Assembly: GCA_904374485.1 (NCBI GenBank) | Contig: CAJFFX010000011.1 | Span: 3,461-41,792, forward strand | Reading direction: 5' to 3' | Length of the DNA: 38,332 bases | Origin: Candidatus Pseudoscillospira falkowii | Lineage (GTDB): Bacteria; Bacillota; Clostridia; Oscillospirales; Oscillospiraceae | In this document: positions 15,483 to 23,397 of the stretch, piece by piece | How positions within the stretch are numbered: the stretch's first letter is position 1 | Layout: every line of letters starts with the position of its first letter | The notes under the pieces: generated by a model | The model's input: the letters and a program-made list of their open reading frames with translations, nothing else | What the model was told of the DNA's origin: nothing | Databases searched by the model: none | Translations under genes and position numbers: made by a program

Positions 15483-16613
15483 TCAGGTTTCGGAAAGGAG
15501 CTTCCGCATTGCCGCGGAATTGTGCTCTTCCAGCTGCCGCAGGCGGGAAACGGCCTGCTCCAGGGCGGTGCGGTCCTGCCGCAGGGCCAGGGCCCGGTCC
15601 AGCTTCTGCCGCAGGCTGTCCTCCGTCACGTCGGAGAGATCCTCGTAGAGATCCTGGCCCATATAGGAGAGGAAGGAACTGACCTTGGGATCGTAGACCA
15701 CGCCCACCAGGGGCACGCCCTGGCCGGCGGCGAAGATCAGACCGTGGAGACGCATGGAGACGATGGCCTGCATCCGGGAGAAGAGACCCAGCATCAGCTC
15801 CGTTTCCAGGGGCTTGCGCAGCACGCAGGCCTCCTGCCCCAGCACGCGGAGCACCATGTCGGCGGCGGCGCCGTCGGAGCGGTGGTTGATGGTGAGGAAC
15901 ACCGGCCGGAGGCCGTACTGCTCCTCGGCATAGCGGATCATGGCGGCGAAGGCCGGGGCCTTCTGCTCAAAGCCCGGCCAGGAGCGCAGGCACAGCCCCA
16001 GGTACGCCCCCCGGGGGTCCAGGCCGCAGCGCGTCATCAGGGCGTCGATCTCTTCTTCGCTGGCGCGGCGCAGGGTCAGGGCCGGGTCGGCGGAGAGGAT
16101 GATCTCCGGCTCCGTCACGCCGAAGCGCGTGAGTTCTCCCAGGCTGGAATCCTCCCGCAGGGTGATGGCGTCCACATAGCGGTTCAGCACCCGACGCGTC
16201 ACGGCCGCGTCGTGGGGCCGGATCACCGGGCCGATGCCGCAGCCGTACATCAGCACTTTGCAGCCCAGGCGCTTGGCGGTGCGCAGGGTGTAGAGATAGT
16301 ACCACAGACTGCGGCGGGAAGTGACGTCCTGGATCAGACTGCCGCCGCCGTTGATATAGAGCCGGGCGCGGCGCAGCAGCCGGCGCAGGGCGGGCAGGTT
16401 GAACATGTGGGCGGCGGGGACGCCGTGGCGCGCTGTCGTTTCCGCGGGGTTGCGGGAGAGGACGGTGATCTCCTCCCCGGGGGCCGCTTCGCGCACTTCC
16501 TGCAGAATCGCCTTGAGGATGGATTCGTCCCCGGCGTTGCCCAGCCCGTAGGAACCGCAGATGACGATGCCGCTGCGCGCCGTATTCAGTTTTTTCTCGG
16601 GATAGCTGCTCAT
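15483..16613 (-). CDS. csaB: Polysaccharide pyruvyl transferase CsaB
   Basis: By family, transfers pyruvate from PEP to a secondary cell-wall polymer; pyruvylated polymer anchors SLH-domain surface proteins. The protein has 376 residues, typical for CsaB. Visible features are the N-terminal ICGSYGLGNAGDESIL, INGGGSLIQD, the GIGPV segment and a C-terminal SMRLHGLIFAAGQGVP block with the conserved RLH. AGAGGA precedes the ATG at 16613. It follows the GT4 gene by 34 nt, suggesting a two-gene envelope unit. No SLH-domain protein is in the window to confirm the substrate. Confidence 0.9.
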   Translation of the reverse strand: MSSYPEKKLNTARSGIVICGSYGLGNAGDESILKAILQEVREAAPGEEITVLSRNPAETTARHGVPAAHMFNLPALRRLLRRARLYINGGGSLIQDVTSRRSLWYYLYTLRTAKRLGCKVLMYGCGIGPVIRPHDAAVTRRVLNRYVDAITLREDSSLGELTRFGVTEPEIILSADPALTLRRASEEEIDALMTRCGLDPRGAYLGLCLRSWPGFEQKAPAFAAMIRYAEEQYGLRPVFLTINHRSDGAAADMVLRVLGQEACVLRKPLETELMLGLFSRMQAIVSMRLHGLIFAAGQGVPLVGVVYDPKVSSFLSYMGQDLYEDLSDVTEDSLRQKLDRALALRQDRTALEQAVSRLRQLEEHNSAAMRKLLSET

Positions 16614-16647
16614 AGCGTCGTTCCTCTGCTGTTTTTTGGGGGGCGGT

Positions 16648-17703
16648 TCACAATTCCAGAATGGTGCGGACCTGCTCGGAAATGGCGGCGTTGTAGGCCG
16701 TCAGGGGGTCGTAGCGCTTTTCAGCGGGCTTCTCCGCGGCGGCCAGGGCGGCGGGAATGTCGCTGCAGCCCACGATGCCGGGATTGTAGATCTCCAGATT
16801 TTTGGAAATATAGAGAGGCAGGCCCAAGGCCTTGGCCTCCCAGATGACCATGCCCTGGCCCTCGTAGCGGGAGGTGAGGACGAAACCATCCATCTGGTCC
16901 ATATAGGGGAAGGGGTTGGGCTGGTTGCCCAGCAGTGTCACCTCGCCGGAGAGGCCCAGGGAGGCGATCTGCTTTTCGAGCGCCGCGCGGTCGGGGCCGT
17001 CGCCGATCAAATAGAAGTGGAAGTCCTGCCGGCGCCGTTTCACCTCCGCCAGGTCGCGCATCAGGATATCATAGCCTTTCTGGTGGCAGATGCGGCCCAC
17101 GGAACAGAGATTCAGCTTGCGTGCGTCCACGGAAAAGGGGATCTTGGCCGTCACCTTGCGGAAGATCTCGCCGGTGTCGATGTGGTTGGGGATGGGCAGG
17201 ATGGGCTTGTCCGTGATGCCGGTGGTGCGGCGGAAGCCCTCGATGATGCCGGGGGATACGGCGGCAAAGGCGTCGTAATATTTGAGTTTGCCTTTGAAAA
17301 AGTGCCAGAGGACGCGGTATTTCGCTTCGTTGCGCCGCTTGATCTCCACGTCGTTGTGGATCCACATGACGCGCTTTTTGGCCCGGGCCTTGATCGCGCC
17401 CACGGCGCACTCGTTGCGGTAGCTGCTGAAGTCCACGGCCACATCGTATTCCTTGCCGCCGGTAACGTCCCGGCTGAAGCGTTTGAGGGCTTCGAAGTAC
17501 ACCAGGCGGTTCCAGGCGGGCATGGGCGGCAGGAAGCGGATATTCAGATGTTCATGGGCGGGCACGTCGAAAAAGCACTGGTCGTCAAAAAGGTACACGT
17601 CGACGCAGCACTGGCTGTAGTCGATCTCGTTGAGGATGTTGACCAGCGATTTCTGGATGCCGCCCACCCGAAGGTCCGACTGAAAGATTGCGATCTGCTT
17701 CAT
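16648..17703 (-). CDS. Glycosyltransferase, GT4-like (GT-B fold)
   Basis: A 351-residue cytosolic or membrane-associated sugar transferase. The N-terminal acceptor domain has LRVGGIQKSLVNIL (the GGxxK/R loop). The C-terminal nucleotide-sugar domain has LCSVGRICHQKGYDILMRDL and the EGQGMVIWEAKALGLP block, the E-x7-E motif of GT4 enzymes. The acceptor and sugar cannot be told from sequence. Its position directly before csaB suggests work on a cell-wall polysaccharide. It starts at ATG 17703 after a 91-nt gap from ruvX. Confidence 0.85.
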   Translation of the reverse strand: MKQIAIFQSDLRVGGIQKSLVNILNEIDYSQCCVDVYLFDDQCFFDVPAHEHLNIRFLPPMPAWNRLVYFEALKRFSRDVTGGKEYDVAVDFSSYRNECAVGAIKARAKKRVMWIHNDVEIKRRNEAKYRVLWHFFKGKLKYYDAFAAVSPGIIEGFRRTTGITDKPILPIPNHIDTGEIFRKVTAKIPFSVDARKLNLCSVGRICHQKGYDILMRDLAEVKRRRQDFHFYLIGDGPDRAALEKQIASLGLSGEVTLLGNQPNPFPYMDQMDGFVLTSRYEGQGMVIWEAKALGLPLYISKNLEIYNPGIVGCSDIPAALAAAEKPAEKRYDPLTAYNAAISEQVRTILEL

Positions 17704-17794
17704 GCACGCTTCCGCCTTTCGTTGAATTTGAGAAATCGTGTATGCCCCATTGTATAACAGGCGGCCGCCTTTTGCAAGGGGCGGCGCGCCCTGT

Positions 17795-18217
17795 TCAGAC
17801 GCCGCCGCTGCGCAGCCACGTGAGGTAGCCCTCCAGAATTAGGGATGCGGCCACGGCGTCTACGCATTTTTTGCGTTTTTTTGCGTTTTTGCCGGCATGA
17901 TATAAAATGTGGTGGGCGTCGATGGTGGTGCGCCGCTCGTCCCAGAGGACGACGGGCAGGCCCGTTTCCTGTTCCAGCAGCGCTTTGAAAGCCCGGCTCT
18001 TTTCGGCCCGGGGACCTTCGCTGCCGTCCATGTTTTTCGGACAGCCCAGCACCAGCCGCTCCACGCCGTATTGGGCGATGAGGGGGGCGAGGCCCGCGAT
18101 CACCTTTTCGGGGGTATAAGCGTCGATGGTGGCGGTGCAGCCGGCCAGAAGACCGGTGGGGTCGGAGATGGCGACGCCGGTGTGGGCGTCGCCGTAGTCA
18201 ATGGCCATGATGCGCAT
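17795..18217 (-). CDS. ruvX: RuvX/YqgF-type RNase H-fold nuclease
   Basis: A 140-residue member of the YqgF family, involved in pre-16S rRNA 5' processing and proposed as a Holliday junction resolvase. The family motifs MAIDYGDAHTGVAISD (first catalytic Asp), LVLGCPKNMDGSEGPRA, WDERRTT and KCVDAVAASLIL (last Asp) are all present. The start is ATG at 18217 with AAGGAG 6 nt upstream. It usually precedes other housekeeping genes in Bacillota; here it heads a minus-strand run leading to the cell-wall genes. Confidence 0.93.
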   Translation of the reverse strand: MRIMAIDYGDAHTGVAISDPTGLLAGCTATIDAYTPEKVIAGLAPLIAQYGVERLVLGCPKNMDGSEGPRAEKSRAFKALLEQETGLPVVLWDERRTTIDAHHILYHAGKNAKKRKKCVDAVAASLILEGYLTWLRSGGV

Positions 18218-18333
18218 GGGGCGCTCCTTCCTGCGGGGCGCGTCCCCGCCGTTTTTCTTATCATATCATATCGGATATCGCTGCTTTTTTCAACGGAAAG
18301 GGAAAAAATCTTTGGGCCGGCGCAAAAAAATAG

Positions 18334-18362
18334 TTGACCTGGGCGCGGCGGTATGGTATAGT
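18334..18362 (+). promoter_or_regulatory. Promoter for rpmG-secE-nusG
   Basis: TTGACC at 18334-18339, 17-nt spacer, TATAGT at 18357-18362. The transcript has a leader of about 135 nt before rpmG. That leader contains a GGCGCC.../...GGATGCGCC hairpin (18452-18482) of unknown role. Confidence 0.75.
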
Positions 18363-18503
18363 GTTCATTACCTATGAAAGAAGGGCTTTCTTTTTGCGCG
18401 CATTTTTCGCTTTTCGCGTGCAGAAAGGGGGGCCTGTCTGTAGGGAGGCAGAAGGCGCCCGCCCGCTCAGGCGGATGCGCCAATAATAAGGAGGTGCCGT
18501 TAG

Positions 18504-18653
18504 ATGCGCGTTAAAATCACTTTGAGATGCAACGAATGCAAGCAGAGAAACTACAATACTTTCAAGAACAAGAAGAACGATCCCGACCGTCTGGAGATGA
18601 AGAAGTATTGCCCCTTCTGCAAGAAGCACACGACCCACAGCGAAACCAAGTAA
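18504..18653 (+). CDS. rpmG: 50S ribosomal protein L33
   Basis: A 49-residue L33 of the zinc-binding (C+) type: Cys9/Cys12 (RCNEC) and Cys36/Cys39 (YCPFC) form the ribbon. The sequence starts [24 protein letters not shown] lies 7 nt before the ATG. It is too short for many automatic gene calls but is the expected first gene of the rpmG-secE-nusG group in Bacillota. Confidence 0.97.
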   Translation: MRVKITLRCNECKQRNYNTFKNKKNDPDRLEMKKYCPFCKKHTTHSETK

Positions 18654-18689
18654 TGCAGCGGCGTGTGAAAGAAAGGGTGTGTAAACTGA

Positions 18690-18938
18690 ATGGCTGAAGA
18701 AAAGAAGCCTGCTCCCAAGAAGGTCGAAAAGAAGCCCGAAAAGAAGAAGGGCGGCATCGGTCAGTGGTTCCACGATATGAAAGGCGAAATGAAAAAGATC
18801 GTGTGGCCCACCAAGGAAGCCACCACCAAAAACACCGGCATCGTCATCGGCATGTGCCTGTGCGTGGGCGTGTTCCTGTGGGTGTTTGACTATGCGGCCG
18901 GCACCATTATCAGCACGCTGTTCACCGTGCTGGGCTAA
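18690..18938 (+). CDS. secE: Preprotein translocase subunit SecE
   Basis: An 82-residue single-span membrane subunit that stabilises SecY in the Sec channel. A Lys/Pro/Glu-rich N-terminal 25 residues is followed by the amphipathic segment with MKKIVWPTKEAT (the conserved W-P-T/S) and one hydrophobic span (IVIGMCLCVGVFLWVF). Length and order (between rpmG and nusG) are typical of Gram-positive SecE. Confidence 0.95.
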   Translation: MAEEKKPAPKKVEKKPEKKKGGIGQWFHDMKGEMKKIVWPTKEATTKNTGIVIGMCLCVGVFLWVFDYAAGTIISTLFTVLG

Positions 18939-18952
18939 AAGGGTGACGGACA

Positions 18953-19477
18953 ATGGCGGAAGCAGCAAAATGGTATGTGGCCCATACCTATTCCGGCTAT
19001 GAAAACGCCGTGAAGACCACCATCGAAAAATACGTGACCAATCAGCATCTGGAGGATATGATCATTGATCTGAAGATCCCCCTGGAAACGGTCACGGAGA
19101 TCACGGACAGCGGCAGCAAGGAGATCGAACGCAAGGTCTTCCCCGGCTATGTCCTGATCAAGATGGTCATGACCGACGACACCTGGCACCTGATCCGCAA
19201 TATCCGCGGTGTGACCGGTTTCGTCGGCGCCGAGAACAAGCCCATCCCCCTGACGGAGAAGGAAGTGGCCGAACTCGGCATCGAAAAGCACGAGGTCGTG
19301 GTAAAGTACGCCGTGGGCGACAACGTCCGCATCATCGACGGGCCCATGAATTCCTTTACCGGCGTCGTGGAAGAATTGGACGTGGCCAAGAACCGCGTTT
19401 CCGTGCGGGTGTCCATGTTCGGCAGAGAAATGCCCGTCGAGCTGGAGCTCGACCAGGTGGAATCTCTGGAAGATTGA
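18953..19477 (+). CDS. nusG: Transcription termination/antitermination factor NusG
   Basis: A 174-residue NusG. It binds RNA polymerase and affects pausing, Rho and coupling to ribosomes. The NGN domain opens with AKWYVAHTYSGYENAVK and contains FPGYVLIKM and RGVTGFVG. The C-terminal KOW domain has GDNVRIIDGPMNSFTGVVEEL. It follows secE by 14 nt. The next gene, rplK, is 144 nt away with a leader structure in between. Confidence 0.97.
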   Translation: MAEAAKWYVAHTYSGYENAVKTTIEKYVTNQHLEDMIIDLKIPLETVTEITDSGSKEIERKVFPGYVLIKMVMTDDTWHLIRNIRGVTGFVGAENKPIPLTEKEVAELGIEKHEVVVKYAVGDNVRIIDGPMNSFTGVVEELDVAKNRVSVRVSMFGREMPVELELDQVESLED

Positions 19478-19535
19478 TCCTTTTGTTGTAAGACGCGCCG
19501 CGTTTTGCATACAGGCCGGACGGCCGTCCGGCGCA

Positions 19536-19593
19536 AGTGGGAGGGGTGAGGAGCCCCGCCAAAGACGCACTGCCCCTGGGCAGACGCCACCAC
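19536..19593 (+). promoter_or_regulatory. Probable L1-binding mRNA site before rplK
   Basis: AGTGGGAGGGG..AGCCCC..CCACCAC can fold with an outer GTGG/CCAC stem and an inner GGGG/CCCC hairpin. The same GTGGGAGGRGT word recurs before rplA (20077-20104). L1 is known to bind its own operon mRNA at such a stem with a purine-rich asymmetric loop. Exact pairing needs folding. Confidence 0.45.
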
Positions 19594-19621
19594 ATTTATA
19601 TTCTAAGGAGGTGCTACTAAA

Positions 19622-20047
19622 GTGGCACAGAAAGTAACAGGTTATGTCAAGCTGCAGATCCCTGCAGGCAAAGCGACCCCCGCGCCCCCCGTCGGCCCGG
19701 CCCTGGGTCAGCACGGTGTCAATATCGCAGCATTCACAAAGGAATTCAACGAGCGGACCAAGGATCAGATGGGCATGATCATCCCCGTCGTCATCACCGT
19801 TTACGCCGACCGTTCCTTCACCTTTATCACCAAAACGCCCCCGGCAGCCGTTCTGATCAAGAAGGCCGCGGGCATTGAAAAGGGCTCCGGCGTGCCCAAC
19901 AAGACCAAGGTCGCGTCCATCAGCAAGGCGGACGTGCAGAAGATCGCCGAGACCAAGATGCCCGACCTGAACGCGGCGAGCCTGGAGGCGGCCATGAGCA
20001 TGATCGCCGGCAGCGCGCGCAGCATGGGCGTCACTGTTGAAGAATAA
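19622..20047 (+). CDS. rplK: 50S ribosomal protein L11
   Basis: A 141-residue L11, part of the GTPase-associated centre on 23S rRNA and needed for RelA activation. Motifs [28 protein letters not shown] and [15 protein letters not shown] are near-universal. The start is GTG at 19622, supported by TAAGGAGGT about 8 nt upstream. It forms a pair with rplA. Confidence 0.98.
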   Translation: MAQKVTGYVKLQIPAGKATPAPPVGPALGQHGVNIAAFTKEFNERTKDQMGMIIPVVITVYADRSFTFITKTPPAAVLIKKAAGIEKGSGVPNKTKVASISKADVQKIAETKMPDLNAASLEAAMSMIAGSARSMGVTVEE

Positions 20048-20076
20048 ACCAGAGGACGGCGCGATCCGTTCCAGAC

Positions 20077-20104
20077 AGTGGGAGGAGTATTCCGAATAAC
20101 CACT
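20077..20104 (+). promoter_or_regulatory. Probable L1-binding mRNA site before rplA
   Basis: An AGTGG/CCACT outer stem encloses GAGGA, a GTA loop, TTCC and GAATAA, giving the stem with asymmetric internal loop typical of L1 mRNA targets. It lies 17 nt before the rplA start and includes the rplA upstream region, fitting translational feedback by L1. Confidence 0.55.
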
Positions 20105-20121
20105 ATGAGGAGGATATAACA

Positions 20122-20814
20122 TTGTTTAGAGGCAAGAAGTACCAGAATGGTGCAAAGCAGATCGACAAGTCTGCTCTGTATGATGCTGCTGAAGCATTTG
20201 ATTTGATTTGCAAGACCGCTCCCGCCAAGTTCGATGAAACGGTGGAGCTGCATGTGAAACTGGGCGTCGACTCCCGCCACGCAGACCAGCAGGTCCGCGG
20301 CGCCATCGTTCTGCCCAACGGCACCGGCAAAGAAGTCCGCGTGCTGGTCTTCGCCAAGGGCGACAAGGCCGAGGCCGCCAAGGCTGCCGGCGCCGACTAT
20401 GTGGGCGAAATGGATATGGTCGAGAAGATTCAGAAGGAAAACTGGTTCGATTTCGACGTGGTCATCGCCAGCCCTGACATGATGGGTGTTGTTGGCCGCC
20501 TGGGTAAGCTGCTGGGCCCCAAGGGCCTGATGCCCTCTCCCAAGGCCGGCACCGTCACGCCCGACGTGGCCCGCGCTGTGCAGGAGTCCAAGGCCGGTAA
20601 GATCGAGTATCGCCTGGATAAGACCAACATCATCCACTGCCCCATCGGTAAGGTGTCCTTCGGCCCCCAGAAGCTGGAGGAGAACTACAAGGCGCTGATG
20701 GGCGCCATCATCAAGGCCAAGCCTGCCGCCGCCAAGGGCCAGTATATCAGAAGCTGCGTCACCGCTTCCACCATGGGCCCCGGCATCAAGCTGAATACCG
20801 CGAAACTTCAGTAA
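20122..20814 (+). CDS. rplA: 50S ribosomal protein L1
   Basis: A 230-residue L1 of the ribosomal E-site stalk and translational repressor of its own operon. It contains [27 protein letters not shown], the signature [25 protein letters not shown] and [11 protein letters not shown]. The start is TTG at 20122, supported by GAGGAGG 9 nt upstream; no ATG start fits. No terminator follows; a strong new promoter begins 18 nt after the stop. Confidence 0.97.
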   Translation: MFRGKKYQNGAKQIDKSALYDAAEAFDLICKTAPAKFDETVELHVKLGVDSRHADQQVRGAIVLPNGTGKEVRVLVFAKGDKAEAAKAAGADYVGEMDMVEKIQKENWFDFDVVIASPDMMGVVGRLGKLLGPKGLMPSPKAGTVTPDVARAVQESKAGKIEYRLDKTNIIHCPIGKVSFGPQKLEENYKALMGAIIKAKPAAAKGQYIRSCVTASTMGPGIKLNTAKLQ

Positions 20815-20831
20815 GTTTTTTGCGGAAATGC

Positions 20832-20860
20832 TTGACAAACCTGTCGGGCATGGATATAAT
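20832..20860 (+). promoter_or_regulatory. Consensus promoter for rplJ-rplL
   Basis: Perfect TTGACA at 20832-20837, 17-nt spacer, perfect TATAAT at 20855-20860. It is the closest match to consensus in the window, as expected for a highly expressed ribosomal operon. Confidence 0.93.
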
Positions 20861-20867
20861 AAATAGG

Positions 20868-21030
20868 CTGAAAATTTGATATTACCGGCGAAAGCCGCTG
20901 TAATATGGCGTTCCAAAGACAGCAGGTGGGGGCGTGCCCCCGTAAGTCCTGCCGAGGAGAGTCCATCTTTGATGATGACCGACGGTCTCCGCGTCTTTGC
21001 GACGACGGAGACCGTTTTCTTTTGGGCGCA
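20868..21030 (+). promoter_or_regulatory. Ribosomal protein L10 leader with attenuator
   Basis: The untranslated leader before rplJ has the features of the Bacillota L10 leader, to which the L10(L12)4 complex binds: hairpin arms around GCAGGTGGGGGCGTGCCCCCGTAAGTCCTGC and the ensuing GGAGAGTCC stretch. A terminator-like stem at 20982-21014 (ACGGTCTCCG/CGGAGACCGT) followed by TTTTCTTTT can act as the attenuator. Confidence 0.85.
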
Positions 21031-21059
21031 CCGATAATCCACTGGAGGTGAAAATCAAA

Positions 21060-21614
21060 ATGCCGAATGCAAAAGTTCTGAGTGAAAAGCAGGCCATCGT
21101 GGAATCCCTGAGCGAAAAGCTGAAGACCTCTTCCGCCGGCGTTCTGGTCGACTACAGAGGCATCACTGTCGCCGAGGATACCGAGCTGCGCGCTGAGCTG
21201 CGCAAGAACAACGTGGAATATGCCGTGGTGAAGAATACCCTGCTGCGCTTCGCCGTCAACAACTCCGGCATGAGCGAGCTGGACAGCGTGCTCAACGGCA
21301 CCACCGCGCTGGCCGTCAGTTTTGACGACCCCATCGCTCCTGCCCGCGTGATCAACGACTTCGCCAAGAAAATGAAGGACAAGTTCGAGATCAAGGGCGG
21401 CTATATGGACGGCAAGGTCATGTCCCTGCCCGAAGTGCAGGCACTGGCCGATATCCCCGCACTGCCCGTCCTGCAGGCCCAGGTCCTGGGCACCATGCTG
21501 GCTCCCATCACCGGCCTGGCTGTGGTCTTGAAGCAGATCGCGGAAAAGGGCGGCGAAGCCGCACCCGCTGTTGCTGAGGAGGCTGCTCCCGCCGAGGAAG
21601 CCGCCGCTGAATAA
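21060..21614 (+). CDS. rplJ: 50S ribosomal protein L10
   Basis: A 184-residue L10, base of the L7/L12 stalk and feedback repressor through the leader just upstream. The start is ATG at 21060 (MPNAKVLSEKQ), chosen by TGGAGGTG upstream; a longer frame runs into the leader hairpin and is not real. Family features: VDYRGITVAEDTELR, EYAVVKNTLLRFA. The C-terminal helix and Ala/Glu-rich tail (AAPAVAEEAAPAEEAAAE) provide the L7/L12 binding end. Confidence 0.97.
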   Translation: MPNAKVLSEKQAIVESLSEKLKTSSAGVLVDYRGITVAEDTELRAELRKNNVEYAVVKNTLLRFAVNNSGMSELDSVLNGTTALAVSFDDPIAPARVINDFAKKMKDKFEIKGGYMDGKVMSLPEVQALADIPALPVLQAQVLGTMLAPITGLAVVLKQIAEKGGEAAPAVAEEAAPAEEAAAE

Positions 21615-21697
21615 GCGCACTGCTGACCCCGCTCCCGGGGAGAGTCCCCGGACAAACAAAATAAACAATTCACTTTCATTTTAGGAGGTATATAACA

Positions 21698-22072
21698 ATG
21701 GCAAGCGAAAAAGTTACTGCTATGATCGAAGAAATCAAGGGCCTGACCGTTCTGGAACTGAACGATCTGGTGCATGCTCTGGAAGAGGAATTCGGCGTGT
21801 CCGCCGCTGCGATGGCCGCTCCCGCTGCTGCCGGCGGCGCTGCTCCCGCTGAGGAAGCCAAGACCGACTTCAACGTGGTCCTGGCCGCCATCGGCGATCA
21901 GAAGATCAAGGTCATCAAGGTCGTCCGCGAGATCACCGGCCTGGGCCTGGCTGAGGCCAAGAAGCTGGTCGAGACCGAGAACGCCGTCATCAAGGAAGGC
22001 GTTCCTCAGGCCGAGGCCGACGACATGAAGGCCAAGCTGGAAGAAGTCGGCGCCAAGATCGAGCTGAAGTAA
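21698..22072 (+). CDS. rplL: 50S ribosomal protein L7/L12
   Basis: A 124-residue L7/L12, the multi-copy stalk protein that recruits translational GTPases. It has an N-terminal dimerisation helix ([19 protein letters not shown]), an Ala/Pro-rich hinge, and the C-terminal domain with [32 protein letters not shown] precedes the ATG. The gene ends the operon and is followed by a strong terminator. Confidence 0.98.
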   Translation: MASEKVTAMIEEIKGLTVLELNDLVHALEEEFGVSAAAMAAPAAAGGAAPAEEAKTDFNVVLAAIGDQKIKVIKVVREITGLGLAEAKKLVETENAVIKEGVPQAEADDMKAKLEEVGAKIELK

Positions 22073-22098
22073 GAAACATTTCTTCGTTTCTAATAAGG

Positions 22099-22130
22099 AA
22101 CACCCCCGGAAATTTCCGGGGGTGTTTTAT
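22099..22130 (+). terminator. Terminator of the rplJ-rplL operon
   Basis: A 28-nt perfect palindrome (14-bp arms AACACCCCCGGAAA and complement), whose last TT continues into a TTTTATTATT tract. Confidence 0.93.
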
Positions 22131-22171
22131 TATTGTCCCCAAAAGATATGGAAACTGAGATTTTGGAGGAT

Positions 22172-22396
22172 TTAACGTGATGCAGGTATTGGTATCGGCT
22201 CCGCCGGGGAAGGACTGGAAAAGCCAACGACTGCCCATAAAACAAAGGCAAAATAAAGCAGCAAAAGAAATAAAATCGTCAGAAGTACCGCATTTTGTGA
22301 AATGGGCCTTTTCCTGCGCTTTATGAGGAGTACAAAAACAAGGATCAAAAGGATACCTGCTGCGCATAAAGTGCCGTAATTCAAGAGAATCCCCAT
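22172..22396 (-). CDS. Small two-span membrane protein, unknown function
   Basis: A predicted 74-residue protein starting at ATG 22396. The first hydrophobic span is about residues 8-24 (TLCAAGILLILVFVLLI), then KRRKR as a basic loop, then a second span of about residues 33-55 (AVLLTILFLLLLYFAFVLWAVV) and a Ser/Pro tail ending SPAEPIPIPASR. By the positive-inside rule the loop would face the cytosol. GCGAGGT lies about 9 nt upstream. It follows the immunity-like gene by 23 nt and may be cotranscribed. I do not recognise the family. Confidence 0.5.
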   Translation of the reverse strand: MGILLNYGTLCAAGILLILVFVLLIKRRKRPISQNAVLLTILFLLLLYFAFVLWAVVGFSSPSPAEPIPIPASR

Positions 22397-22419
22397 GGTG
22401 GCATGACCTCGCATCTTTG

Positions 22420-23040
22420 TTATGGCCGCGGATGGTTTGACCGCATCAGACGCCGCGCTTCCGCATTGGGACGGCTGTCCCTGCACAGGAAATCCGCCCA
22501 GGGGCGGCCGGAGACGTTGACGCGGCAGCGGGGCAGGGCGGCTTCATAGGCTGCGATGCGCGCATCCAGGGCGTCTGTGCAGGTCTCCGGCGGGCTTTCC
22601 CGGGCGATGGCTGTCAGCTCATAGACGGCAAGGCCGATGGCGTGGGCCTCAGTGTGGACGGCGGAGCATGCTTGGGCCACGGCGTGGCACCAGGCCGCGT
22701 CGGCGGGATCGGAAAGGGCCTTCGCCATGGCGTGCAGGTCCAGGATGGCCCGGCGGGGCAGGGCCATTTTGATCTCCCCCGCGGCCCAGGCGGCGGCCAG
22801 CGCCAGGGTCTGCCGGGGGCGGGGATCCTCCGGATACCGCGTCTCCAGCACGACGGCGGGCGCTTCCGCGCAGGTCAGGGCCCAGAAGACGACCGTTATT
22901 CGGCTTTCCTGCCGCAGGGCCTGCAGCAGGGGCTGTAGGCACAGACTTTCCCGGGAAAAGAGCAGAGCGCGCCGCCGCTTCAGTTTTTCCGCCGCGTCGA
23001 CGAACTGCGGCGCGGCGGCGAGGGCCGCTGCCTTATCCAT
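22420..23040 (-). CDS. Immunity-protein-like helical protein (Imm-5-like)
   Basis: A 206-residue Ala-rich all-helical protein. The pattern W-A-x-x-C-A-E, a following PEDPRPRQTLALAAAWAAGEI block, and repeated Ala/His helices (CHAVAQACSAVHTEAHAIGLAVYELTA) resemble the Imm-5-like putative immunity domain, whose members pair with polymorphic toxins. No toxin gene is visible nearby, so an orphan immunity or another role is possible. Its ATG overlaps the stop of the upstream 84-codon gene by 8 nt (ATGGATAA), implying translational coupling. Confidence refers to the gene being real; the family call is moderate. Confidence 0.7.
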   Translation of the reverse strand: MDKAAALAAAPQFVDAAEKLKRRRALLFSRESLCLQPLLQALRQESRITVVFWALTCAEAPAVVLETRYPEDPRPRQTLALAAAWAAGEIKMALPRRAILDLHAMAKALSDPADAAWCHAVAQACSAVHTEAHAIGLAVYELTAIARESPPETCTDALDARIAAYEAALPRCRVNVSGRPWADFLCRDSRPNAEARRLMRSNHPRP

Positions 23041-23287
23041 TGTCCAGGTCCAGGGCGATGATTTGGGAGAGCTGGATGTTGGCGTCGCTCATACGGATGC
23101 ACTCCTCCGGCGCGGCGTTGCCCCGGCCAGGGGAGAAGGTCACGTCCGTCAGCACCACCCACTGGTCGCTGTCCTCTTCACTGACGGTCTCCGAGCCGCG
23201 GTAGACGCCTTCGAAGATGCCGCCCGCCGTGAAGAGGCGCACCGGCTCGCCCCGGGCGATCTGATTGTATTCGATGATGTTCCACAT
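23033..23287 (-). CDS. Hypothetical small beta-rich protein
   Basis: 84 residues from ATG 23287 (MWNIIEYNQIARGEPVRL). AAAGGCGGTG lies upstream at a normal distance. The protein is rich in beta-prone segments: VRLFTAGGIFEGVYRGS, DQWVVLTDVTF and QLSQIIALDL. That layout would fit a small beta-barrel, but I assign no family. It is coupled to the immunity-like gene by an 8-nt overlap. A longer frame upstream to 23365 lacks a site. Confidence 0.6.
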   Translation of the reverse strand: MWNIIEYNQIARGEPVRLFTAGGIFEGVYRGSETVSEEDSDQWVVLTDVTFSPGRGNAAPEECIRMSDANIQLSQIIALDLDNG

Positions 23288-23352
23288 GGGAAAACACCGC
23301 CTTTCCTTGAAATTGCTTTCAGTATACACGATTCTCCACCGGGAAACAAGCG

Positions 23353-23380
23353 GCCGCCGCTCCAAAACCGGAGCGGCGGC
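23353..23380 (-). terminator. Hairpin after the thi operon
   Basis: 11-bp stem GCCGCCGCTCC/GGAGCGGCGGC with a 6-nt loop, 17 nt after the ATPase stop. The minus-strand trailing sequence CGCTTGTTTC is a weak T-run, so termination may be incomplete. Confidence 0.55.
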
Positions 23381-23397
23381 TGTCGTTTGGATGGGGT

